Assembly: GCA_023334545.1 (NCBI GenBank)
Contig: JAADVB010000180.1
Span: forward strand, 1-38,846
Direction of reading: 5' to 3'
Length of the DNA: 38,846 nucleotides
Origin: Salisapilia sapeloensis
Lineage: Eukaryota; Oomycota; Peronosporomycetes; Peronosporales; Salisapiliaceae
Positions 1 through 8,630 of the stretch are shown here, piece by piece. The notes beneath the pieces were generated by a model. It did not search any database and was not told where the DNA came from. It was given only the letters and a program-made list of their open reading frames with translations. Made by a program: the position numbers and the translations under genes. Numbering within the stretch: position 1 is the first letter of the stretch; each line of letters opens with the position of its first letter.

Positions 1-417
1 AGTACGAGCTCGTTACCGAATGATTCGACCGCTAACCTCCTTCAGTGGAGGCAGTGGCCGGATAAATATCGATCTGTGGAAGGAGACCTCTTATGGTAAC
101 CTAATATAAGTATAGGTAACCATCAATAGACTTATACTTTATTTTATATATTGTTGCTGCTTTTATGAAGTGTATTCGTCTAGTGATGTAGTACATGGAC
201 CGAATGCGCGCTCTTTTTTATCCGTGTTTCCAAGCAAATTTACTCATGCTGGAAGTGGTCTGCCAAGCTTGCCACTTGCCTTGGTACTCAGATCTGACTA
301 TATCGTGCTCACTTCTGAGACGATACCATAACCTATTGGCTGGACATCAAAGCCAAGAGTGGCATTCGAGTCCAACTGGCAGTGTATTTCGGCCCCTTTC
401 GACTTACGTGAAGCAGC
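1..417 (+). other. Probable upstream exons or decayed 5' part of the first gene
   Basis: Three open stretches on the plus strand look coding but do not join cleanly. Positions 2-91 read in frame up to a possible GT donor near 92. Positions about 166-330 contain a G-S-G-L-P-S-L stretch followed by hydrophobic residues and VLT, which resembles motif I and the following strand of class I methyltransferases. Positions about 333-408 (YWLDIKAKSGIRVQL...) are in the same frame as the exon at 418 but are separated from it by one TGA. A methyltransferase origin is only an inference from this short motif. It could equally be a gene cut by the window edge or a decaying one. Confidence 0.25.
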
Positions 418-1049
418 ATGGAAGATGAAAAGCTAATCCACATGCACGAGATGCTTTCCAAGCTCCGACCTGGTGGTAAAAAGGTGTGTATTACAATTCT
501 ATCGACCTTCTTATCCCGCTCTTATGCATGGTCACCAAGTAGGGCGGACTCGGATTTGGTGCTGCAGCAATTCCAAAGCGTAATGGCAAACGCACGGATG
601 GCCTACCGGACAATAGCCTTTACTCGATGTTTGTAAGAGAAGGTCAGAGCGGCTATGAGCATAAACACTTCGAGGAACCAACAGAGGACACGTCCGAGGA
701 GCAGGAGAAACCCAAGAAGGACAAAAAAGCAAAGAAAGACAAGAAGAAGAAGTCAAAGAAGACATCAAAAGGAGCGAAGGAGATAGTAGTAGAGACAAGT
801 GTGACGGACGTGGAGGTTCCGAAGAAGAAAAAGTCAAAGAAGAGTAAAAAGGTAGAGGAGGACGACACGGATAGTAAGAAGAGCAAAAAAGTAGAAGACG
901 AAGAGCAAGCTACCAAGAAAAAGAAGAAGAGCAAGAAGCGTCAAGTCTCCGACGAAGAGGACGCTTCTCCACGGAAGAAATCCAAAAAACAGAAGACCGA
1001 GTCGAATGAAAAGTCGAAAAAGTCCAAGAAGAGCAAGAAGGACAAGTAA
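418..1049 (+). CDS. Unidentified gene, 3' part, with lysine-rich nucleolar-type tail
   Basis: Two exons can be placed: 418-483 and 543-1049, with a 59-bp GT..AG intron (484-542) in phase 0, giving 190 residues from the ATG at 418. The first residues run MEDEKLIHMHEMLSKLRPGG, followed after the intron by a Gly-rich GGLGFGA stretch and a short polar segment. The last ~110 residues are almost only K, S, E and D, with repeated KKSKK and KKKSKK blocks. Such tails are common in nucleolar and ribosome-biogenesis proteins, so nucleolar location is an inference. The real start may lie further upstream: an in-frame TGA at 409-411 blocks simple extension, but an earlier exon could splice in at the AG ending at 413 or 416. 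I do not recognise the family. The exon pair and reading frame are fairly sure; the 5' end is not. Confidence 0.55.
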
Positions 1050-1108
1050 GGGTATAGTATAGACCACATTTTCCCATGTTCTCTACCGCCTCGCTCTCAT
1101 CCATCTTA

Positions 1109-3038
1109 CTACAAGCGAGCCATTTCCATCAGCATGCTGATGTACTCTGTTCTACCTTGAATATTCGGAATCGCCTTCAAAGAGGCTACGCGCACTCGAA
1201 TAAGCGCCCATCCGAGCTGCTCAATCTGCCTCGCCTGCAAAGCGACCGTCCCTAGCATCTCACCTTGTTCATGCTCAACCTGTCGGCCACGGCCTTTCCC
1301 TTTCGTTCCCGAGTCTTGAGCACTTTCTGCACTATGCACAGCGTCCTCCCGTTCGACCTTGTAGCATTCATCTCCATACAGCTCAATCGCGATTCGATGC
1401 TTTGGAAGCGCAGCGATGACACTGTAGCTGCCCTCGACGACATACGGCATCTCGTACCATGTCTTTCTACCGTACACTCTGTCCAATGCGCTGGTGAGCA
1501 AGTGTCGTCGTGTGAAAGACAATCCTCTCTTGGCCCTGACATTAAAGAGCTTCATCTCTTCCTGACACTCCGTCGCCATTCGTTCCGACAGACGCAAGTG
1601 CGACGGACGCTTATGGGCTTCACAGTCGATATGTGCTTGCCACAGTTGACTCTTAACTTTCATCTTCACCGACTCTGAACTCTTGATATCATCCACTGCT
1701 CCGTCATTCGCGAGTTGGAAAGCACGCGTGAATAGATTTTGATCAAAGTGTTCCGCCATGATAAATGATTGCACGAGAGACGTTACAGCAACTACATTGA
1801 CCGGTTCTTCCTGCAACACGTACCTAGCACATGTATCTAGTAGATGACGGATCCAATCACTCTCGTACTCTGCTCTAGGTGTAAGCGAGATAATGTGATT
1901 GACAGTGGATTCAATGGCGCTCGAACTCAAGTTCGAAGCTTCTCTCTTGCCATTGACCAAGTAGCACGTCTGGGCAGCCAATGGTTTGAGCGTCGACATT
2001 TGTCCCACACGCAAGGTGTGCAGTGCAGTTGCGATGGCATTGATCGCATTTAGATTCTGTAGCGTCATGACGTTAAAGTTCACGAGATTCTCAGTCATGT
2101 CAATGAGTTTCCACATGAGCATTTGATCTCGTTCCGTCTGTGCTGTCGAGTCGAGCGGCGGGAAGTCGGCCAGTCCATCTTCCGGTGCCTCTGACATGGT
2201 CGAAGTCGAATGTGGCCATGCCGTCGAATCGGAGAATGCTTTTTTCTGGAACTTGTACGAGCTAAAGTGACCGACGCGATGGAGTGCTGTCTGAATATTA
2301 ACAGCATTCATCTCATGCGCATGTTTGTCGACGATCTCGAGCACAGCATGACGACTCGAAGCCTTGAGGATCTGCGTGTTCAAGTCTTTATTCGAATGCG
2401 AGAACTTGTGCGTGTTTCGAATATCAAGAATGCCCAATGTCTCTCGTAGACTTGGCTGAGATGCCTGCATAAGGAACAGTTCATTCCACGTACTAAAGTT
2501 AAGCACAGATGAAGGGTATCCAGACACGGACATGAGTGGACTAGCATCCTCTGGTAGATGGATTTCTACTCTCTTCGCACTAAAGAATAGTCGTTCGACG
2601 GAAAAGAGCTCCCCCAAGGACCCAACTTGCTGGTTGCATTGGAGACAATGTAATCCTTTCTTGAGCTTCAATGCATTGTCTTCATAATCGTTCTGTAGCA
2701 CTGGTCCTGTATACAATTGCTCGAGTGGTGCGCCAGAGATACTGGATAGATGGACTCCGTTTTTCCTAGCATCCTACTAAGTATAGTACACAACTATGGT
2801 TTTAAGAATGCACATACCGTTTGAAGAAGACCAGGTCATTCGTTTGACTTACAACGGAGCTGCAATTGCCACACACCAATTGGCCTGATGGTCGTACATG
2901 ACTCTCGACATCGCTCGAATGGTTTTCATCCGATGAAATTTGCAATACCTGCGATCTAGACACAAACGTTCGAGGACGCTGGAGGGAAGAAGCAGCGATT
3001 GCAAGCCTCCTACTCGCTGCTAAGCCCCACACACGCAT
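1109..3038 (-). CDS. Mitochondrial-type RAP-domain protein with N-terminal Mis18-like zinc module
   Basis: Two exons, 3038-2819 and 2766-1109, with a 52-bp intron (2767-2818), give 625 residues. Start: the ATG at 3038; an in-frame stop lies upstream at about 3126-3128 and no earlier ATG exists in frame. The first ~40 residues are rich in R, S and A and poor in acidic residues, as in a mitochondrial presequence. Next come two CxxC pairs, VCGNC and, about 60 residues later, LHCLQC followed by NQQVG. This is the spacing and sequence style of the Mis18/Yippee zinc fold, and the intron falls between the pairs. The C-terminus (about residues 520-625) has the RAP pattern: an IAIELYGDECY strand, a low-complexity insert, then RQIEQLGWALIRVRV. 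RAP proteins act in organellar RNA processing or translation. The zinc-module call rests on motif reading only. Confidence 0.75.
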
Positions 3039-3140
3039 ACCTCTCGTTCTCAATTGACGCGAATGAATACGTTGTATCGACGGTAACACGAATGTTGCAC
3101 AAGCAAAAGGTTGCACAGAGAGAATCTATATAGCTTAGCT

Positions 3141-4367
3141 CTAGCTAGATGGAAGTACGATTACACTCTCTTCTTTCGATCGATCGCAGCTTTCTGGGCA
3201 AGAGTATACGACGATACCGAGCCAATCCATCCCTCCTTTCGACTCTGCAGACTTGGCTTTTGCCACTTCATCCACATGGAGAAAGTATAGTAACGTCGGT
3301 GTCAATTGCATCTCAAACACCTTCTTACGTCCACACTGACATTGTGAGATTTTGCTGTCTGGAGGTGCTGTCGGCCATAATGGCTCACCACCGTAGTCAT
3401 ATCGGAGACACTGCAGTGGACTTCGACTGACTCGGTTCTGGAATTTGATAAAGTATCGCTGATGCGCAGGAGTCTTCTCGTATGCTTCGCTCGAGCCTTT
3501 ACTTGAGGAAGACTGCGCCGGGTTCTTAAGTAGCTCTTTTAACTGAGATACGTCTTCTGACTTCTCTTCCTCTTCGGAAGCCATGTACTGCTCTAGCAAT
3601 GACTTTTCGTATGCAAAGTCCTTGGCTCTTGTATGATCTTCATATGGTTCTTCCGTCACGTCGAGTAGTAGAGATGGAAAGGCGTCGCCGTTTGATACAG
3701 TTGTAGTCGTTGGAGCTTTCTGCTTTAGAGTATTGTCTTTCGCTTTGGGACTAGTCCGATGATTCATTGCTGCATCCCGTTGCTGTAGCAATTGCTCCAA
3801 GTCGACGTCATCTGAAGCTAAATTGGACTCTTCATCACTCCAGTCGCTATCGTCACCATCACCCCATCCTACTTCCAAGCCCTTCACTTGAGCTGTCAAC
3901 GACTCTACTGCTTTCTCTTCTACTTTTGCTTTTGCTTGGTCTCGAATCACTCGCCAACTGCTCTTGTTAGTCTTATTGGTCTATCGTATGCAAATGGACT
4001 AGCCTACCTCCCACTCGTGTCGACGCAATCGATCGAATTACACCCAAAGACATACAACGTCCGGTCCATCTCGGCCGGTGCATACACCTGCAATGCACTC
4101 AGCACCTAGCGATACCTCCTCATTCATTACTAGTCTACCTGAGCAACCAAATACAACGGTTCTTTGCACTTCGGGCATATCAATGGCTTGGACAGCTTGG
4201 GCATCGAGTCATACCATGCCTATATCTCTGCTAATAAGTACAATGACCACAATCTAGACATTCACATGAAAGCCTACAGGCTGTCCTCCGACTTTGCAAG
4301 CGTATGGGCTCGTATCATCCACTGATGCAGCCTCATGGACGATACCTAGTAGCACTGGTGTCTCCAT
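3141..4367 (-). CDS. PDCD2/Tsr4-like ribosomal protein chaperone
   Basis: Four exons: 4367-4278, 4219-4139, 4087-4008 and 3960-3141. The introns are 58, 51 and 47 bp, and the model gives 356 residues. The N-terminal part has the hallmark KVGGQPAWYDS, a CPKCKEPLYLVAQVYAP zinc segment and a YVFGCNSIDC segment that continues into SSWRVIRDQ. A long acidic middle follows. The PDCD2_C domain at the end shows the usual PAHQRYFIKFQNRVSRSPLQ stretch, a YDYGGEPLW motif, a CxC pair and FEMQLTPTLLYFL. In yeast and animals this family binds newly made uS5 (Rps2) and supports small-subunit assembly; that role is taken from the family. It is head to head with MIC10, with 74 bp between the start codons. Confidence 0.9.
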
Positions 4368-4441
4368 CCGTCGACAGTATACTTTAATCAAGTGATTGTG
4401 GCAGCCACAAACAAGGAACACAAAACACAAGTCACGTGGAA
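4368..4441. promoter_or_regulatory. Bidirectional promoter between PDCD2-like gene and MIC10
   Basis: Only 74 bp separate the two divergent start codons, so 5' UTRs and promoter elements for both genes must lie here or inside the coding regions. No TATA box is obvious. The pairing of two housekeeping genes suggests co-expression, which is inference. Confidence 0.5.
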
Positions 4442-4821
4442 ATGAGTGAGACTGCGCCGGTGAGCAAGGAGGAGATTCCGTCCGAGTACCGTATCTCGGA
4501 GAAGTGGGACAAGTGCCTCGAAAACTTTACTCTAAACTTCACCGCCGGACTCGTCGCTGGTGGCCTCACGTCCATCGTCCTCGCTCGTACGTCCTCTGCC
4601 GAGGAAGATTTGTTCATGTTCTAATAGCTACTCCTCTAGGTTCTCGCGGTACCCGAGGCTTGGTGACAGGTCTTGGTGCTGGATCTGCGGCCGGAAGCAG
4701 CTGGACGACCTGTCAGTTGGCTTTCAACGGCGATGAAAAAGCCCAGGAGCGACTGAATGCCTCCGATAAGATGATCTCGGACTTTAAGGACCAGCTCCAC
4801 CAGCCGCCCAAGGACGCCTAA
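4442..4821 (+). CDS. MIC10: MICOS complex subunit MIC10
   Basis: Exons 4442-4586 and 4640-4821 with a 53-bp intron give 108 residues. The sequence SEKWDKCLENFTLNFTAGL matches the conserved start of Mic10. The two short membrane segments each hold the glycine-rich motif that drives oligomerisation: TAGLVAGGL in the first and GLVTGLGAGSAAG in the second. They are separated by a positive loop (RSRGTRG), and a short segment with WTTCQLAF follows. Mic10 bends the inner mitochondrial membrane at crista junctions. This copy has a ~15-residue N-terminal extension and a polar ~30-residue C-terminal tail compared with the ~75-90-residue opisthokont proteins. The ATG at 4442 is the first in-frame ATG. 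Confidence 0.92.
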
Positions 4822-4870
4822 TGGATACTTGCATACGAAAGGATGTGATGGAACAAGGCCAATACGTTGA

Positions 4871-4876
4871 AATAAA
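4871..4876 (+). terminator. AATAAA polyadenylation signal of MIC10
   Basis: A perfect AATAAA lies 50 nt after the MIC10 stop codon and 31 nt before the end of the convergent FHA gene, so the two transcripts probably overlap or nearly touch at their 3' ends. Confidence 0.45.
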
Positions 4877-4906
4877 AGATGCTTTGTCTTTAGATACGAG
4901 GGCGGA

Positions 4907-5724
4907 TCACGCTTGGAATGTTAGTTGGAAGTTACATGCGCCGATACTGAGCTTGGTCTGTTGATCGGTGTGGATCCGGACGCTCTCGTCTTCTTCGAGC
5001 GTTAGTCCGTTGATACCAGATCCATTCGTACTGCCAACATCCTTGTAGAAGACGGACCCATCGGCATCGATGGAGAACTAGTACGACGTTAATGCACTAT
5101 CTACCGTCTATAACGATATACTGGTACCTCTCCATGGTTCGTAGACACTTCCATGTCTTTTGGAAGGCTCATTCCCTTTGGCGAACGATACTTGCGTCCG
5201 GCAGACCGACCAACAGGGCATACTCGTTGAGAGTCCTAGAAGTACTCGCCCTTTAGCACATTATGCATACAGATATAGATATTCTGCTTACGTAGCTTAG
5301 ACGAAAGATAAAGGTTTTGCCCTTGTAGAGACCTTTCGTACCCTTTGCATTTACAGTGTACGCTGCACTGGTCTTGACTGTCTCTGGGATGTCATTGAAT
5401 TCCGACGTTTTGGCTGTATGTACTTTTAGTCAGCTTTATGCTGTAGGTGTTCATTCGTGAATCGAAACTGCCGTACGCATCATTTTAAGCTGGTTCTCTT
5501 TGTTAACTTCACGCATCTTGTGCTGTGTCTTGTCAAAGTGGTCGCGTAATTGCTTGGCATCACGCATCGACTGCTCTGTAATAGTCTAGTTGTAACGTAT
5601 AAGTTTGCAATCAATGTGAGTGAATGAGCATGCATTTAAAATGTACTCGACATGCTCTATCTTGCACAATTGTGATCAGTTCATGCATTTCCATGGTCTC
5701 CATCCGCTCCTCTTCCAAGTCCAT
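4907..5724 (-). CDS. Small FHA-domain protein with N-terminal coiled coil
   Basis: Five exons: 5724-5647, 5585-5477, 5413-5292, 5235-5128 and 5077-4907. The introns are 50-63 bp and the model gives 195 residues. The N-terminal ~65 residues are highly charged and helical ([16 protein letters not shown], then a K/R/E/Q-rich heptad-like run). From about residue 85 the FHA fold can be followed: [18 protein letters not shown], a semi-conserved S..H region (VSTNHGEF), then [19 protein letters not shown] and a closing [12 protein letters not shown] strand. FHA domains bind phosphothreonine, often in DNA-damage or RNA-processing complexes. The exact orthologue is unclear. The signature GSTNG loop is intact, so phosphopeptide binding is likely. 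Confidence 0.85.
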
Positions 5725-5985
5725 TTTTGTGCGTTTTCAAATGTAAACGCGGGAATTTACTATTATGCTAACGTCACCGACTATATTTTGAATTGTCATT
5801 TATCAAGCTCTACTTCGGTCGTTGCCACCGAAAATGCGTATATACCTTCCTTTACTCGTCTTTTACATCCTGTATGAATACGAGTAGCTCTAACGCAATG
5901 GAAGGTCATCAAAATTGCAATAGGCAGTAGTATCCACATATCTCCGAACACTTCACTTCATTTCAGTATGCAGCTGCCATAAAAC
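5725..5985. promoter_or_regulatory. Shared divergent promoter region of FHA and YEATS genes
   Basis: The 261 bp between the two ATGs contain initiator-like TCACTTC (5953-5959) and TCATTTC (5958-5964), 22-33 nt before the YEATS ATG. These fit the oomycete initiator consensus YCAYTYY. Nothing coding was seen here. Confidence 0.4.
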
Positions 5986-6621
5986 ATGTCGGACGCGAGG
6001 CAGAAGAATGTGGTGGTGAGTAAGCCCATCGTCTACGGCTCCGTTGCGTCGTACCTAGGACGCAAGTCGGAGGAAACTAAGACCCATCGATGGAGTATCT
6101 ACGTCCGTGGCGCAGACAATGAAGATCTATCCTACATGCTCTCGAAAGTCGTCATTACGCTCCACATGAGCTTTGCCAACCCTGTGCGAGTGCTCACGGA
6201 GCCTCCATACGAAGTCACAGAGCTCGGGTGGGGTGAATTTGAAACACGCATTCAGCTCCACTTTCACGACGCCATCGAGAAACCTGTCGATATTATCCAC
6301 GCACTCGTACTCTACCCTCCAGGCAATCAACCCGCCAGCACGAAGAAACCGGTCATTAGCGAATTTTACGACGAACTCGTGTTCAACGAGCCAACAGAGT
6401 ACTTCTACAAGAAGCTGATGGCCGGTCCAGAGAAGCAGGCACCACCGTACCCATTACAGGAGCATCTACCAGTGTACAAGGACCAAGAGATCTTGGAGAC
6501 GATGCAAAAGGCACAGGAATTTATTACAGACGAAGTGCAGGAAACCAAAGACACCATCTTGAGCACTGACATGGAGATCCACAAGCTGCATCAACTACTA
6601 GCTGAAACCAATACGACTTAA
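5986..6621 (+). CDS. YEATS-domain protein, GAS41/Yaf9 type
   Basis: This is a single exon of 211 residues. Residues ~12-145 form a YEATS domain: KPIVYGSVASYLG, then THRWSIYVRG, the histone-contact region LHMSFANPVRVLTEPPYEV and the LGWGEFETRIQLHF strand. The last ~50 residues are an amphipathic coiled coil, as in GAS41 and Yaf9. Family members read acylated histone lysines as part of SWR1/SRCAP and NuA4/TIP60 complexes in the nucleus. The length (about 210-230 in the family) and domain order fit the short GAS41 class and not the larger ENL/AF9 or Taf14 classes. No truncation is visible. Confidence 0.93.
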   Translation: MSDARQKNVVVSKPIVYGSVASYLGRKSEETKTHRWSIYVRGADNEDLSYMLSKVVITLHMSFANPVRVLTEPPYEVTELGWGEFETRIQLHFHDAIEKPVDIIHALVLYPPGNQPASTKKPVISEFYDELVFNEPTEYFYKKLMAGPEKQAPPYPLQEHLPVYKDQEILETMQKAQEFITDEVQETKDTILSTDMEIHKLHQLLAETNTT

Positions 6622-6664
6622 GTTCCTTTCTAAATAACTTTTATTACGCCAAGGTAAAATGAAT

Positions 6665-8002
6665 CTACACACGCACATTCGGGTCCGTCTGCTGCTGCCA
6701 CGCATTCAGCAGCTCCAACCCTCTCTCCACTTCACTCGAGGCAGGCTCTTCCGTTCGATTCGCGACACCTGCCTCCAACTCTTCATCCGACGAGTCCGTC
6801 GTCGTATCACTGTTACCATCGTGCAGCAGCTCCTTGACCTCATCAACCTTTTGCGTCTGCTGCTCTTGCGACAGCTTCGGCTCTTCCTGTTTCTTCGGGA
6901 AGCAGTTGAAGCGAACCCAATTGAGACCGATACCGGAGAATGCAAGCGTCAGTCCGACCGTCTGCTCCATCGACAGCACATGGCCAAAGAGGATGACGGA
7001 CAGCACGATCGACAGCACCTTGCGACACGTGCCCACGATACTCGTGGTCAACGCACCAAACTTGCTGATGGTAAAGAAGATGAAGCCTTGGCCCAGAGCT
7101 CCCGTAAGACTGACGAGCGCCAGGTCCGGCAGTGACGGAATGACGTAGCGCACAAAGGTCGGGACTTCACCCATGACGATCATACCGATCAAGGCGAAGA
7201 CACCTTTCCACATATTCACGTAGTACATGAGGTCGAAGGCGCCAATGTGGTACTGCTCCAAGTACTTGTCTTCAAGCGCTCCAGTCGCACCGTCGAAGAG
7301 GAGCGAGAGGACGAGGAGAGACATGCCGAAGAAGAGGTTGGGCGTGTGCTCTTCTTCGCCATCGAGCTTGGGTGCAGGCGTGCCTTCACGCTCTTCTTTC
7401 TCGTGCGCCGTGCCGACTAGGAAGACGGCGACACCGGCAGATAGCACGAGGACCGAAAGATACTTTTTCAACGGATAGTTCTTTCCCAAAAAGACTCCCA
7501 TGAGCATAACAGGGATACTCTTGCATGACTTGCCCAAGATACGCGTGATAAACGTCACGTAACGAAGAGCAACCATTGATGCGATCGTAGATCCAAATGC
7601 TAGCATACCGACTAATGCCACGTATTTCTGGGGCATGTCGGATTTCTTTTCCCTCGCAGCAAGGTGCAATCCCTTGGCTGCAAGCGCGTAGAAGACACAT
7701 GTGACGCAAGTGAGCGATAATTCACCGAGGACACGGTGCGTGGTAATTTTCTCCAATACAACCGCGTTAAGCGAAAAGGAGATCATAATACCAGTACAGC
7801 AAAAGGCTAGTAACCAGACACTGTCACTACGTCTAGACGGAGGCGTTCGTTCAGCAGGTTGGATGCTCGGCAGCGTCTTATCGAACCCGACCGACTTCAC
7901 ATCGTCTGACTTTTGTCGAAGAGCTTGCTTCTGATCGGCATTCACAGCGATCTCGGCGAACACTGGGTTCGTGTTGGAAGGAGCGTCTGCACTGCACACC
8001 AT
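6665..8002 (-). CDS. SLC35B-type nucleotide-sugar transporter (UAA family)
   Basis: An intronless gene of 445 residues from the ATG at 8002. A ~45-residue polar N-terminus is followed by about ten hydrophobic segments. Recognisable UAA-family stretches are RYVTFITRILGKSCKSIPVM (family pattern YVSYPTQVLGKSCKPIPVM), the Lys-rich MGVFLGKNYPLKKY, SLLFDGATGALEDKYL, and FGALTTSIVGTCRKVLSIVLS near the end. These place it near SLC35B1/HUT1, multi-pass ER or Golgi carriers of UDP-sugars or ATP/ADP. The ~75-residue C-terminal tail is acidic and Gln-rich and lacks a KKxx retrieval motif. Its 3' end is 43 bp from the convergent YEATS gene. Confidence 0.9.
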   Translation of the reverse strand: MVCSADAPSNTNPVFAEIAVNADQKQALRQKSDDVKSVGFDKTLPSIQPAERTPPSRRSDSVWLLAFCCTGIMISFSLNAVVLEKITTHRVLGELSLTCVTCVFYALAAKGLHLAAREKKSDMPQKYVALVGMLAFGSTIASMVALRYVTFITRILGKSCKSIPVMLMGVFLGKNYPLKKYLSVLVLSAGVAVFLVGTAHEKEEREGTPAPKLDGEEEHTPNLFFGMSLLVLSLLFDGATGALEDKYLEQYHIGAFDLMYYVNMWKGVFALIGMIVMGEVPTFVRYVIPSLPDLALVSLTGALGQGFIFFTISKFGALTTSIVGTCRKVLSIVLSVILFGHVLSMEQTVGLTLAFSGIGLNWVRFNCFPKKQEEPKLSQEQQTQKVDEVKELLHDGNSDTTTDSSDEELEAGVANRTEEPASSEVERGLELLNAWQQQTDPNVRV

Positions 8003-8630
8003 GATCGCGTTCGGAACTTGGCTTCAGAAGCTTGAATGGCGATTCGAAAGGAAGATCCATGCCTGCCATTGCTTTCCCGGCAGGAAAATGTGCTGGGAGG
8101 ATGCCTCTTTCTCATTGGATGTATGTGTCCAATCAAAGACGAGGTTTGTCGATATTCACAAAGTCCTTCCTTTGTGAAACGGAGCTTCTGTAGCAAAATA
8201 GGAAAAACGATAGTTGTACGCTTTCATGTTGATTTCTGTATGTAGCTTCAAGTGAGAAACAATTGACGTTAAACCATCACGAGGCCAGACGAAGAGACAC
8301 GAAGATCCTGAACAGACGCTTGCGGATAGTTTATGCGCAGGAGACACCATCGCTTTGATTCGACCTAGACGTGTCGATATCTACTTGTCTGCAGACACGT
8401 TAGACACATAGCTGCCTTAATAACAATTCATTCTGTACTTACCTACAAAGCGACGCTTCAGTCCACCGTTCAGTCCTCCACTTCTTTCCATAATCGGCTT
8501 AATTTAGAAAGCCAGAAATAGTCCTCGAGCGACTGCGTCCTGTGGCGGCAGTTTTCATCATCTGGCCTCGTCCTCGCGATAGGACTCACGCGTCCATCAT
8601 TTCCTGGTCCGTTGTAGCTAAGACACGTAC
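8003..8630. other. 628-bp divergent intergenic region with a possible minus-strand first exon
   Basis: This is the divergent space between the transporter and the PDE gene. On the minus strand an ATG at 8491-8489 opens a 49-nt exon (MERSGGLNGGLKRRFV) ending exactly at a strong donor, GTAAGTACAG (8442-8433). No downstream exon of similar quality was found. It may be a 5'-UTR exon with an upstream reading frame for the transporter gene, or a micro-gene. Otherwise nothing coding is evident. Confidence 0.25.
8597..8603 (+). promoter_or_regulatory. Initiator-like element of the VSD-PDE gene
   Basis: TCATTTC matches the oomycete initiator core YCAYTYY and lies 28 nt before the ATG at 8631, a typical distance for oomycete transcription starts. 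Confidence 0.4.

Noticed and set aside
653-1067. Phe/Leu-rich minus-strand frames resembling membrane proteins
   Set aside because: They are the reverse complement of the AAG/AAA-rich lysine tail, so the hydrophobicity is an artefact.
5620-5877. Plus-strand frame of 85 codons between the FHA and YEATS genes
   Set aside because: It overlaps FHA exon 1 and its promoter on the other strand and shows no recognisable motif.
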